A stretch of DNA of 64,000 bases from Wurfbainia villosa. Taxonomy: Eukaryota > Streptophyta > Magnoliopsida > Zingiberales > Zingiberaceae. Shown piece by piece: positions 46,345-58,256 of this stretch (within the stretch, counting starts at the first letter, position 1; every line of letters begins with the position of its first letter). The notes beneath the pieces are model-generated. The model was given only the letters and a program-made list of their open reading frames with translations, was not told the origin of the DNA and made no database searches. Location: the NCBI GenBank assembly GCA_025175895.1, contig CM045997.1, forward strand, positions 101,542,479 through 101,606,478, read 5' to 3'. A program made the position numbers and the translations under genes.

Positions 46345-47159
46345 AGAAAGTTTATAACCACTCTTTTTGAAAGAGAGGGTATAATAGAGAGCCATTTTTA
46401 GATTTAATAATTTAAGTAAAAAATATCTACATAAATTTAATTAGAATTTTTTTACTAAATCTTAAACTTTATTCTTTTTTTTTTTTTTACTTTTACCCAT
46501 CTTAAAATCCCATTAATATATACCAAGTTATTTTAAAATATATATCTTGGAAGGAATTGAATAAAATAAAATCGATAGTCTTTCAAAAATAAATTTGAAT
46601 GGAAATAGCTATAGAATAAGAACGATTAATGCTTTATTTTTTTTTCATTGTTAATATTTTAAAAATTTTCTTTGATCCACGTTTTTAATTTTGAAAATCT
46701 TTAACAGAATTATAGAGAACATGAACTTTCAGTATAACAATTGCTTATGAATTTTATCATGATAATAAAATCGCTCCCATCAAGTTGCCAACGCCTTGAT
46801 GAACTTTGAGATTCTGAATTTTATTATCAATACTACTGTCAGATAAAAATATATAATACAAATTCATGTCAATGTCACTGATACAAAAAAAAAATAAGAA
46901 GAAGAATAATAATAAGAGACTCTTTAATCATTCGGTCCAACCAATTTAAATCTCAATCAACAAAACTCTGCTCGTTGCCATTAACATTATATTTATCCCT
47001 CACCAATCACATATATATTCATATATAGCTCAAATTGAATGCTTTACACAAAATAATTAGCTCTTGGTCAATGTCTCTTCGTATAGAACGATACAATCTA
47101 CCTTTTCGTAGTTAAACTGTGGAGCTTTAAAAGTTTAGTAGCAATGGTGTCTTCATTTT

Positions 47160-47652
47160 CTCAGGAAAAGTCATTCTTCCTCTGAGCTGAAGGGTTGGAC
47201 CATCTCCAAGAACTTGATGTTGCCATTAGAGTTGACAGCGAGCAGCGTGGATGACTGACCTCGCAATCAACCCCTTTCTCAAGCACAATACCATCACTTG
47301 ACACAGATATATATATCATACCATTGACCACATCCAACATCTGCAAAAGTAGTCACCATTCGATCCCTGCCGGCTTGGAGGGTTCCTGGAGCAAGCCATG
47401 GTTCGATCCCTGCCGGCTGCAGCTTGCGGAGGGAATTCCGCCGTTTTCCACTCGCTTACGGGTTGCGGAGGCGGGTTCCCGTTTACCAGCGGGTTGGTGT
47501 GGGGTGCGGACCCTGATTGGCGTTAAACCCCTCACGGCGACTTGGTGGCGCGTCTTCCTGATTTACCCTTGTGGGCCGGTGGAGACTCTTCGGAGGCCGT
47601 GGGGCAGGGCCGGTTCGCCAAGTGGACTAGTCGGGCGAAGCTTGGATACCAC

Positions 47653-47687
<35 letters not shown>

Positions 47688-49967
47688 GTCACCATTCGGC
47701 ATTACTTATCTACAATAAGAAAGAGAGAGAGAAATTGAATACAAAAAGAGAAAAGAATAAGCATAAAAACACAACCTACCATTATCAATAGCAAAACGTA
47801 CATGATATGGAACGTCAAATTAACGAAGGTCAATAATGCAGTCCAATAGATCTTGTGATCTTTCCTTACTGAAAGTGATGATAAAACAAAAAACAATGTA
47901 GCAAGTCAATTTTTCCAATTAAAAAAGGACTAAAACTTATGCCAAAAAGAGAAGGAAGCATATGAACACTGAATGGTAACTTCAATTTTATATAAATGGC
48001 GTATCGACGTTCTTAAGTTCTACCTTTCACCAATAAATATGGTTTCAAATGCTTCTGAAGCATCTAATTTTGACCTATTCCTTTCAACCACATGCATAAG
48101 GTCATTCTTTACGCGCATCAGTAGTTGTTGGACAGTATCAAAGCTAAGCTTCAAATAAAAAGGGCATTTTATTCGAGAATGATACACCTAAACAAATAAA
48201 CAAATATAATAATTGACATAATTTGACACCCGAGCATTAAGAAGACAAGTGGAAAAAATGATTTAATAGATTCATTGACAAGATCATATCATTCTATTGT
48301 CTGTCAGTTTTTTCATAATCAAGATTAGTAAGATTACCTCCACGCAAGCTAAAGCAATAAGCGAGGGCCAAATTTATGACCTTTTTCATGCCAGCAGACG
48401 CATGACACGAATTGTGATGTGTCATTAGTTTCCTGGCCTGATATCTAATTTGGGTTACGGAACTTATTTTCAGATATATATCTATATATACATAAACAAG
48501 CAAAGCAAAGCAATCAATTAGCCTCGAGTTTTGACAGACTACCACAATGCAGTTGGAAACATTATTAGTGCATAATGAGCAGAGTTTTTCATACCAGCTA
48601 GTTCAAGTATTCAAGATGGAGCGGCCTAATCCAAATCCAGAGTGGTTTGCTCTTATGAGTCCAGTAAAACTTAATTCTCAATTTGATCCCTAGAATTCTT
48701 TATTTGTACAGTTGCCCAACGTAGCCATTCAGGAAATACAATCAAGACTTTTTTTTTCTAAAGCACAATTCATGCAATTGCATAATATTTAGAACATGTC
48801 ATTGCACAGGTTTTCAGAATAGACTCAAACTAATTGTTTAAGAAATAGATTTTCACTTCGTCTCATGCAACATTAAGAGTGTTGCAATGTAAATATGCAC
48901 CTTTAGAAAAATTAAAATATTCTGCAAAATCATATCATTGGTCAATCATCTATATGTTCCTAAAATGACATTCAAGTCCATTTTCCATATTTATATAGAC
49001 TTCCACACCAAAAGGGATACATGCATTAGACATCTGTTATCTACAATACAACACATAAATTTTGAATCAAAGAAATTGTTGCAAACAACATTTGCATCTA
49101 TCACTTACTAATAAAGTTACCATCACAATCCATACAGTAAAAAGTTACTTGAAAGAAAAATAGGAGGATATCACTAAAAATTGCTTGATGGTAAGAGTCA
49201 TTGGACTTAGGTCAGAAATACCAAATGGGTGCCTTTACATTTCTCAAATAAAAGGTGGTATTTCCAAAAGTGACAAACAAAGATGAGATTGCTTTGACAC
49301 TTAAGCCCAATATCCACTTGTTGTGATTCATTCCAGAAAAAAAATGTCACCAAAAAATTGTAATGGATAGCACATGCACAAGATTGGATAAAAAGATGCT
49401 GCTAATAAAATTTATGTTCAGCACATCCAGAAGTCATGAAAAACAACAAAGAGTGTGATGATTAGCGCAAAAGCCCAACAATTTGATATATTGGCATATC
49501 AAAGCATTCAAGGGATGAAAAAAAGTAGGATTCCTAAGATATAACCTGAAAGTTACTGGACACAAATTATTATACTCGCCTTAAACATAATCTACTTCAT
49601 AGTAAGGTGTTTACTGTTGCAGAGGGTCCATTAAGTGTACCAAATATAACTTCCACATGAACTTGAAATAATAGCACCAGGGAACTAGTTAGTCAATCAA
49701 TTAAATGAACCATGTAGATTTAAAAACATGAGCACCATTTTCATTAAAATTAGATCGGACAGTGTTCAACAAGCTTAATAAGAAATCAATCTCCAATCCA
49801 GTCCAACTCAACTAACTGACCAAGAAAAATCAAAACATGGTCAAATCTAGAATTACTCACCTTTAACTTTGTGAGACATGTTGTCCAACTTCTGGATGTT
49901 TTCATTAGTAATATAATTTTTCCTCTTCCAATTCAATAGAGTAAACCCAAAAGTCATCAACAGATGC
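47160..49967 (-). pseudogene. Unrecognised gene-like exon series inside PIF element (possible captured host gene)
   Basis: Not recognised. Minus-strand pieces look like exons. Piece 1, 49,861-49,967 (LNWKRKNYITNENIQKLDNM), has a GTGAGT donor. Piece 2 is near 48,330-48,430 (SAGMKKVINLALAYCFSLRG). Piece 3, 48,024 to about 48,151, reads FDTVQQLLMRVKNDLMHVVE then RNRSKLDASEAFETIFIGE. Piece 4, 47,780 to about 47,864, reads KDHKIYWTALLTFVNLTFHI then MYVLLLIM. Piece 5 is 47,160-47,340 (MLDVVNGMIYISVSSDGIVL then EKGVDCEV). Pieces 3, 4 and 5 join in phase with GT-AG borders. The last piece shifts frame before an ending that reads SSTLLAVNSNGNIKFLEM...SSEEE-stop. A SINE lies in the last intron. It could be a host gene tail or transduplicated sequence. 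Confidence 0.4.
47363..47683 (+). mobile_element. Au-like SINE with poly(A) tail and long target duplication
   Basis: The head carries GTTCGATCCCTGCCGG (B-box-like; a second partial copy lies at 47,360). The GC-rich body has 'ggtgtggggtgcggaccc', 'gtggcgcgtcttcctgattt' and 'ggactagtcgggcgaagc', as in the plant Au SINE family. It ends in a run of about 29 A. The duplication AGTAGTCACCATTCG is perfect at 47,348-47,362 and 47,684-47,698. It is 5'-truncated or rearranged. A 155-residue open frame across it is not a gene. Confidence 0.88.
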
Positions 49968-50467
49968 CTCATTGGTTGAGTAACCAAAGAAAGATACAAC
50001 TGATTGCAGTTTTAGAAATATTGAACAAATTAAAAAACAAGGATGCAAAAAATAAATCTAAGAAACAAAATGTAACCTAGACTCGGTTCCAATGCAACAA
50101 TAGCCATGGTTTGTATTTTCAATGGAGAAGAAGAGGACGATAGGAAACTAATTACTAAGAAAAAGGCAAGAGTTTTACTCCATGGATGTAACTGCATTAA
50201 CATTAATAGAGAGTACATGTCCCATCTTTTAACCATTTATGCTATTTACAATATCTCCTCAAAATATCCTATTTGGAACCGATATATTGCATTAATAGAC
50301 AAAAGTACAAATAGTTAATCCAAAATTTACACTTTGGAGGAAAATTATAAGCAAAATAGTTAATATATTAATACATATGACCTAACATACTATTTTTAAT
50401 TTCACATGTTCATATATATTAAACATAAATACAAAATGAATTATGGATGATGCTCCACGTAATCATT

Positions 50468-51547
50468 CTACATATGACTTGCAATTTCATCACGAACATG
50501 TTCCATCTGAGTTGTTTGGCTGGGATCAATTGGAATCGACTCTTGATCATCAAAATCTCCTTCAACTCCAGACATAATCATATCATCAGAAGAGTATTCC
50601 ATAAACAAATTATCCATTACGTGATGTCGATGTATGAAATTATGCACCGCACAACATGCAACCGGAATTAATTTTTGTGTAGTAATTGCATAGTTTGGCA
50701 TATCTTTTAAAATTCGAAACCTTGCTTTTAACACCCCAATGCACCACTCTATAATATTACGACATGTACTATTCCTATAATTGAATAACTCTTCCTTCCC
50801 TCTTGGTCTGCCTTGCCCCTGATAATCTCTCAAGTGATAGCATTGACCTCGATACGGAGCGAGAAACCCCGGCATGTTTGGGTAAACGTAATCAACAAGA
50901 TAAAATTGATTTGTGATAGTTTTTCCATATTAATGATGTAATACACCAACATAAATGAATATATATAGAGAGTTTTATCTATTACTTACCACCGCGAGGT
51001 TTAGAAAAATTATTTTCATGCCTTGTTAATGCATCTATGAACACCTTGGAATCATTGGTTGTCCCCTCCTAGCTAGTATACACAAATGTGAAAAGCATAT
51101 CAAAGTCACATGTAAGCATCACATTTTGTGTAACAATAACCTTTCTACCACGAAATGATGTCTGAATTGATGTCGGTGCCCATGCCGACACGTGAGTCCC
51201 ATCGATAGCTCCAAGACAATTCTAAAAATGCATAATGTGTTAGTAACGATATATTGTTAATGTAACTAGACACACTAGGATACAATATGTACCTTAAAAT
51301 ACGAAAACAACTTTGGATTGTTCAATATATGAGGATGGACGCCATTGTATTCATATGGTCAAATAATATATGTGCCCAATGTACAAACAACTTGTAGAAC
51401 TCGTTTGAACCACTTGTTACTAATGTAGAATGAATGTTGAAATCGATTTGCACATATTCGATGCCGTGTATTGTGCCCGATGATTAGTGAGAACATAGCA
51501 ACACCTTCCTCAATTGTAACTTTCCTTCCATCTTCCAATAGATTCAT
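50468..51547 (-). pseudogene. PIF/Harbinger DDE transposase (ORF2)
   Basis: Three exons on the minus strand. 51,293-51,547 has TIEEGVAMFSLIIGHNTRHR and VHPHILNNPKLFSYFK. 50,990-51,221 has NCLGAIDGTHVSAWAP (first Asp) and EGTTNDSKVFIDAL (second Asp). About 50,915-50,468 has YPNMPGFLAPYRGQCYHL, then NIIEWCIGVLKARFRILKDM (Glu), then IPVACCAVHNFI and a stop. Intact GT donors read GTACAT and GTAAGT, and the acceptor of the third exon is unclear. Two in-frame stops (TYII-stop-PYE and YTS-stop-EGT) interrupt an otherwise well-kept DDE_Tnp_4-type domain. Confidence 0.88.
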
Positions 51548-52299
51548 TTCTTTTTAATGTTCTACAAAAATTCACAAACACATGTTTTGACATATGAAAA
51601 TAAGCAAACTTGGGGTACCCATGAAGTATTTCTTGTATGTACATCCTCCCTGTAACGCCCGTAAAAAGTCTCCAGCAATTTTACGAGGATTTTTGGCTTT
51701 ACGATAATGGGCTTTATGGGGGTTTTCCGAAAATAAAAGGAAATGGCCAAAAAGAGATGCAAGGCCTAGGAATTGAACCCCAAACCTCTAGAGATAGCCA
51801 AGCCCTATAGATGTACCCCCTAACCATAAGCCCAATAGGATTACATCATTAAGAGAAGAGGGGAATTATAGATAAGGGTGATGAGGGTAAATGAAGGGGC
51901 ATGGAAAAGAAAAGAGGAACTTCCCTTCCTCCCTTTATAAAGAAGAAGGAAGTTCCCATTTGGCCACTTCTTCCTCTCCTCTTCATCCTCACCGAAACCA
52001 CCTTGCTCCCCCTCTCCATTTGCACCTTTGGCCGAAATCCCTCCAAGCAAGAAGAAGGCTAGGGTTGGCTTCCATTAGGTCATCTTCCAACTAAAAAGCA
52101 AAGCGAAGGATGTAAGATTTCCTCACCTGCAGTATATTAGTTTTGTAGGATGAATTACATGAAAGAATAAGAGTTTGGAGCTTCATATGTTTCGACTAAT
52201 GTCTTGGGCTAGGATTCATGGAATATGCTATTAGAAACCTTTTATATGTTGTATGCTCAAGTAGGGATCCTTAGGTAACAAAGTCCAAGGGTTTTAACC

Positions 52300-52860
52300 C
52301 TATATGTTTCGGCCACCAAGGGTTTAGGGTTAGGGTTTCATGAAGAGCTCCCCCTTATGAAGTTAGGTTATGATATATGCCTACATGAATAGATTTAGGT
52401 GATAAAAATCCAAAGATCTTAACCCTACAAGTTTCGGCCAAACCATGAAATCAGGGTTAGGGTTGCATGAAAATATTTCTAAGGATACTATGATAGGTTA
52501 TAAGGCTTCATGAATGAATTTTAGGGGACAAACCCAAGCTTGAGCCCCTCACAAGTTTCGGCCAACCCATGAAATTAGGGTTAGGGTTGCATGAAAATAT
52601 TTCTAAGGATACTATGATAGGTTATAAGGCTTCATGAATGAATTTTAGGGGACAAACCCAAGCTTGAGCCCTCACAAGTTTGACCAACCCATGAAATTAG
52701 GGTTAGGGTTGAAAATATTTCTAATGGTGCTATGATAGGTTATAAGGCTTCATGAATGAGTTTTAGGGGACAAACCCAAGCTTGAGTCCTTCACAAGTTT
52801 CGGCCAACCAAGGAAACTAGGGTTAGGGTTGCAAGAAAAAGGCTTCTAAGGGAACTAGGG
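52300..52860 (+). repeat. ~122-bp tandem repeat with telomere-like core
   Basis: Five to six units begin 'gtttcggccaacccatgaaa' and contain 'ttagggttagggtt' and 'cataaggcttcatgaatga'-like text. Starts are at about 52,305, 52,431, 52,555, 52,677 and 52,797. Confidence 0.88.
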
Positions 52861-53219
52861 GATGTTGTATGCCTCATGTAGGAGTTTTAGGTGATGAACA
52901 TGCTTTGTGATTAATATGCTATGAATATGCCAAAGAAATAGGCTTCATGTTATGATGTAATGTGCCATGAAATATGCTTAGGTGATGAACATGTTTTTTT
53001 ATGATTTAATATGCCTTGAATATGCCTAGGAAACATGCTACATGTTATGATGTAATGTGCCATGAAATATGCTTAGGTGATGAACATATTTTTATAATTT
53101 AATATGCCTAAGAAACATGCTACATGTTTATGGTGTAATGTGTCACGCAATATGCTTGTGTGATGAACATGTTTATACTTTAGGACCCCTTTAGGGTACT
53201 CTTATGTTATGAATGCATG

Positions 53220-53430
53220 TGTCCTTATGATAAGATGAAGATGCTTCCCTTTCAAGTAGGGATCAAGAGCTCTCCTTATGATAAGATGGAGATGCTTCCC
53301 TTTCAAGTAGGGATCAAGAGCTCTCCTTAAGATAAGATAAAGTGGAGATGCTTCCCTTTCAAGTAGGGATCAAGAGCTCTCCTTATGACAAGATAAGATT
53401 AAGATGCTTCCCTTTTTATGTTGGGGATCA
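53220..53430 (+). repeat. ~50-bp tandem repeat
   Basis: Four units of 'agatgcttccctttcaagta' plus 'gggatcaagagctctcctta'. Confidence 0.9.
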
Positions 53431-53739
53431 AGAGCATTCTTTATACTATGACAAGAAAAGAAAGGAATTAAGTATTTTACTTTGTAAGAGGTTAAGTACC
53501 CGACCCGTCAGGTGGTCGTTAATCAAATCCATAGGGACATAAGAAGACGTAAGAGGTCTTGCCCTGGTAAGACGTAAGAGGTCTTGCTCTGGTAGGTCTG
53601 GTGGCTCGCTACTGACCTATTAGAGCAGCGCATTATGTGATACTTAACCTGGGGCCCCCCAAACAAGTTATGATGATATTGAAGTATCTATATGTATATG
53701 TTTTGAAAAGAAAAGACTTTTATGAAATTGTGTATGCTT

Positions 53740-54380
53740 ATGTTAAAGATTATGAATGCTTACGAACTCGCCCTTTATGCATTTTAGATGCTATGAAGTT
53801 ATGATGCTTGCAGTAGTTTAAGAATACTTGTGATTTTGTGCCTTATGCATGTTTAGGATTTATGCCATTATAAATGTTTATGCTCAAGTTAAAAAAAAAA
53901 TGCTTATGAGTATGTCCTTTATACATTTTAGATGCTATGAAGTTATGATGCTTCTGATAGTTTAAGAATGCTTGTGATTATGTACCTTATGCATGTTTAG
54001 GATTTATATCATTATAAATGTTTATGCTCAAGTTAAAAAAAATTGATTATGACTATTTCATTTATGCAATTTAGTTGCTATGTAGTTTTGTTGCTTAAGG
54101 TAGTTTAAGAATGCTTGTGATTATGTACCTTATGCATGTTTAGGATTTATATCATTATAAATGTTTATGCTCAAGTTAAAAATGCTTATGATTATGTCCT
54201 TTATGCATGTTAGACTCTATGAAGTTATGATGCTTGCAGTAGTTTAAGAATACTTGTGATTTTGTGCCTTATGCATGTCTAGGATTTATGTCATTATAAA
54301 TGTTTATGCTCAAGTTAAAAATGCTTATGATTATGTTCTTGAAGCATGTTAGATTTTACTAAGTTATAATGCTTATAGTA
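53740..54380 (+). repeat. ~140-bp tandem repeat
   Basis: Four to five units containing 'tatgctcaagttaaaaatgc', 'gaagttatgatgcttgcagt' and 'ccttatgcatgtttaggatt'. Confidence 0.88.
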
Positions 54381-55502
54381 AGAACATTTGGGGTTTATGT
54401 ACTTCCTGCATGTCTAAGATTTATATCATGAATGCTTATGTTTAGATTATGCCCTGCTTGGTGTTAATTATGCTTAGCATCGATGTAAACTCTATGCCAT
54501 GCTTAGGTTTCATTACATGGTATGTTGTTGATTAGTGTTACTATGGAATACTTAGGCCATTTATGCTAGCATGCTTATGTTTCTAATTGCTTGATGAAGT
54601 TCGTGTTTTTTTTGTGAGTAGGCAAGAATCTTACTAAGCTTTATGCTTATAGTTTATGTTGTCCATATACTGCAGATCAAGGAAACCTGAACTAGAGGAG
54701 GTAGCAGAAGGTGTGTGATAGTGGCATGGTGGAGAAAGACCCTACTACTATCTGCTTATATTTATATGCTCAATTAACAACTTAAGACCTTGCTTCCGCT
54801 TATAAGACTTGTGAATTATTAGTACCATGTTGGATATTGCTTAGTTATGTTATTGTTCAATTACTTAAGAAAGTTGATATGATAGAACTCACGAATGGAT
54901 CCTTATGATGGGCATGTTATGAAATGAGATAAGATATGGTAACATGCTAACTATGAATAAAATAGGTGATGCATGTAGAAAAGAAGGTTTATGCCATGAT
55001 AACATGCTTAAGTAAATGGTGAAATGATCCATGTGTATTATGTTTTAAAAGAAAAAAAAAAGAAAGGGGTAAAAGTAGCGCCGCCCTGAGAGCAGATAAG
55101 GGCGGGCGTTACACTCCCGGTAAGAGATGAAGTCTGATACGATATTCGATCAATGTATCTAGGAAATTTAGTCATCAGTCATGAAAAAAATCATTTACGA
55201 GACCTAAAACTATAAGCAAATTGATATTTGGGCCTAATTCGTCAGATTCATCATCAGAGCTTGACATAATCTACAACAAACTGATATTAAAATCAACACA
55301 CACATGCATAAAATTAAAGATATATTCATCTCAAACCAATAAAAAATTAAAATTTAAAAGCTCAACATAGTCTTCAACATTAAATTCAAAAATATTAAAA
55401 GAGTCTTAAATATTCAAGTCACAAGATCAAACAAATGCCATTAATATTATATAGTTTTTAGCTAGGTAATAAAAGTAATCCCCATTAACTTGGCAACATA
55501 TG

Positions 55503-56553
55503 ATCCTACACGTGATCAAGATTGAGGCACTCCAACCATCCAGCTCTCCTATTTAATGGAATTTTTATGAAAATTTCACACAAACCAGGTTTAAGGAAAG
55601 CTTCTGTAGCTTTTATGTATGCTTGAGTAGATAAATTATCCATCCCATTTAAAATATGTATGCACATATCTATAGAGTAAGGATCATTGGGCACACTAGT
55701 TCCAGAAAAGCAGAATATATCTTGTTCGCATTTTAACTTAGCAGCCCTCAACTCCATGTATTTTTGCCTAGCAATTGATTCTCCACTCAATTGTTGTAAG
55801 GTATTAATCCACTTGTCCATACAAGCCTCATATTTTGCAATTTTTGCAACTTTAGGATCTTTATGTCGACTACTATTGGATGATTCTGCACCACAACATC
55901 GCCGAGTATTAGGTTCCCCTCCAACATCCTCATGCTCATCATCAACGACTTCAACATATGAATTAACACCTCTATTAATAAATGCTTCTTCGAGTTCTCT
56001 CTCTTCATCGAATGTGGGAGGTAATTGAGCAGAAGCCCTGTGCATATTACCTGTTGTAGTTGTCCCATCAAAAGCTTCATTAAGAATGTGGAAATGATCA
56101 CAACCTTCCTTTCGTATTGCCTTGTACTCCTTTTTATTTTTCTGTACCATTGATTAGGAAAATGTGATTTTATTATACACTAACATAAAATAAAAATATA
56201 TATTTGAATGAATAAAATATTTACCGTAAAAATTCAGCCCATATTTTCTTTGGAGGATTCATTTTACCAGTGTCTGGATCTATTGTCACATCAGTATGAG
56301 CAAGCAATGTAGCAAAAAGTTAATACCTAGTGCGTAGACGATTTCATTTACCTTTGAGCCTCTCTACACGATAATTCATGTTTGTAGCTAGAAATACTTC
56401 TTTGTTGATCTCCTCCCAAACCGTATTACTAAAGGTAGATGTTTGTAGTTTATTTTGCTTCACTTTTTCATAAATAATCTTGACAAATATGACAACATTA
56501 GTCTTTGACCATTCATATTTCTCCACTTTGATATTGGGATTATGCCCGACCAT
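55503..56553 (-). pseudogene. PIF/Harbinger ORF1 (Myb/SANT-like DNA-binding protein)
   Basis: Exon 1 (56,553 to about 56,225) reads EWSKTNVVIFVKIIYEKVKQ, then FSNTVWEEINKEVF and RVERLKGK-stop-NRLR, then DPDTGKMNPPKKIWAEFLR, the Myb/SANT-like domain of plant Harbinger ORF1. Exon 2 (about 56,135-55,506) starts after 'ggtacag' with KNKKEYKAIRKEGCDHFHIL and NEAFDGTTTTGNMHRAS. It runs through an acidic linker to a helical end. The split Arg codon joins the exons in phase. Two stop codons (TGA, TAA) in exon 1 disable it. An upstream leader (56,780-57,072) with a TATA-like TTTATAAGG on the minus strand near 57,000 may be its promoter and 5' UTR. Confidence 0.82.
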
Positions 56554-57559
56554 AATGATCTAACAATCCAATCAATATGAATTGCAATAATCAACTAATC
56601 AATTAAGCAAAAAATATTTCTGAAATTAGATATTAGGATAATTCCCTACCATATCCTACCATAATGATCTAACAAATCAACATTTTTTGGTAAAATTACA
56701 CCAAAAATCAATTAAAATCAAACCTGATAAAAATTTAAAAGATTTTCTAATAATTGGTAAAAATCAAAAGTAACAAATTTATTCGTAAAATTTCTGACAG
56801 AGGTAATTACCTCGTGAGTTACTGAATCTCGTAGGATCGAAAAGAAGGCTACTAGAGTTTTCTTTGTAGTTCCTCGCTCCAAACGCCCTCAGGATCCGAT
56901 GGTGATTTCCCGTAGAGAATGCTTGCACTTCCCAATCGAGAGAGAAATAGGAATAGTCTTTCTTGATTGATTTACTTGAGAAGCCAAGACCCCTTTTCCT
57001 TATAAAGGGGCCAAAAGGTTGCTTTGGCAACCTTTCCCAAAAGGTGCCCTCTTGGGCAACCATTGGTAACAAAATTAAATTAAGAAGTTCCTATCCTTTG
57101 ACAGAAAATGTATAATTTCCTCTAGTGGATAAGCAAGCCTAGATTCACTTAACAGGAATCAAAATAGCATTTAGCTAAGAACATATTGAGTTACATATGA
57201 ACACTTTAATTTCATCTAGAGGAAATTTATGTACTTATTATCACTTGTCTTATCTAGTTCATGATTCTTCTTTTTCTTCAAATAAGTTCTAGTTCCTTTC
57301 CTCTATTGAATTTTTTATTTTTAAGTTTTACAGTTTTATTTAATATCGTAAAATTTTCACCTAAAAGATCAATATTTCCATATCACAAAAGGACAAATTT
57401 ATAAACCCAATTGCATTCAAATCCTTGAGACCCTTCAAGTTGAAAATTTATACATTAATCCAAAGAAATGCTTATCCTATTCAAGTCGTGCGGTGCATAG
57501 GAGGTAGGCAGTTGGCACTACTACTGGCGGCGCAAGGGACTGACTTGCTGGCGACAAGG

Positions 57560-58090
57560 CTGGAGTGCTTGTAGTGGCGAGGAAAGAGGTAGCAAGGCAA
57601 CATGCGACTGTAGTGCAATGGGGTTGTGAGGCGCAGAGACAGTGGAGTCACGGTGGCAGCCAAGCATAGATCTAGGTGGGCGAAGTCGAGTGGTTGGTGG
57701 TCTTGGCCGTTAGCAGTGACGACGACCACTGCAAGGCACGTTAGGAGCTTGGGCGAAGGGGGCGACTGAAGGGGGAGGGGGTGTAGGGAATAGGAGAGGA
57801 AAGCAATAAGAAGGAATTGAAGCTTGGGCGAAGGGGGTGGGGGAAGAGGGGGTAGGGAACGATAGAAAACGTGGTGAAGAGGAATCCACGCCTGGGTGAA
57901 GGGAGCGACGAAAGAGGGCGTAGGGAACAAGAAAGAACACGATGAGAGGAGGTAGGAAATTGGAGCTTGGGAGGCGGCAGAAGAACATGAAGGGGGCAAC
58001 AAAAGAGGAGCAAAAGAGGAGGTAGGGAAGTGTTGAGAAGGAATCGGATTTGGGGGGCAACGAAAAAGGGAGTAGGGCAAAGGAGAAGAA
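57560..58090 (+). repeat. GC-rich ~85-bp imperfect tandem repeats near PIF right end
   Basis: About five units of 'gagcttgggcgaagggggcg' plus 'acgaaagagggcgtagggaa' type. They generate three long Pro/Ser-rich minus-strand frames that are not credible genes. Confidence 0.7.
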
Positions 58091-58256
58091 CGCGAATCGG
58101 GAGTAGAGCACGGGAATGCGATGAGAAGAAAAAGAGCACATTTTTCCTTTTTAGAAAACGATTAAAAACCATTTTCTAATTTTTCAGAGAATGAAATTTC
58201 ATTTTCATTCCTCAGAAAATGGAAATGAAAAAACGGGGTAACCAAACACCCCCTTA

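Larger units (their letters stand above)
51651..55113 (+). mobile_element. 3.46-kb solo LTR (Ty3/gypsy, Tekay/Del-like) with perfect target duplication
   Basis: Runs TGTAACGCCCG...CGGGCGTTACA, an 11-bp terminal inversion, flanked by CTCCC at 51,646-51,650 and 55,114-55,118. There are no coding domains. The interior is dominated by three tandem-repeat families (122 bp, ~50 bp, ~140 bp). It splits the PIF/Harbinger element between ORF1 and ORF2. The orientation is uncertain, because the termini are nearly symmetric. Confidence 0.9.
45827..58253 (-). mobile_element. PIF/Harbinger-like transposon (12.4 kb with nested insertions)
   Basis: The left terminus GGGGGTGTTTAGTT (45,827) and right terminus reverse complement GGGGGTGTTTGGTT (58,253) match 13/14. 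Both are flanked by TTA (45,824-45,826; 58,254-58,256), the 3-bp duplication of this superfamily. Both subterminal zones repeat 'ttttcattttcattttctg'-like text. On the minus strand it carries Myb/SANT-like ORF1 (right) and DDE transposase ORF2 (middle). Removing the solo LTR (3.46 kb) leaves about 9 kb. The left half holds SINEs and gene-like exons. Both proteins contain stops, so it cannot move by itself. Confidence 0.82.

Noticed and set aside
47324..47791. 155-residue + strand open frame
   Set aside because: It runs through an Au-like SINE and its poly(A) tail.
52300..52860. Interstitial telomere repeats
   Set aside because: TTAGGG-like words occur once per 122-bp unit inside an LTR, not as a continuous plant telomere array.
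55506..56150. Single-exon 214-residue protein starting at the local ATG
   Set aside because: The reading frame continues from the Myb/SANT exon through a phase-matched intron, so it is the second exon of Harbinger ORF1 rather than a separate gene.
57481..58172. Three overlapping 143-199-residue minus-strand frames
   Set aside because: Pro/Ser/Leu-rich translations of GC-rich tandem repeats in three different frames, with no domain or codon signal.
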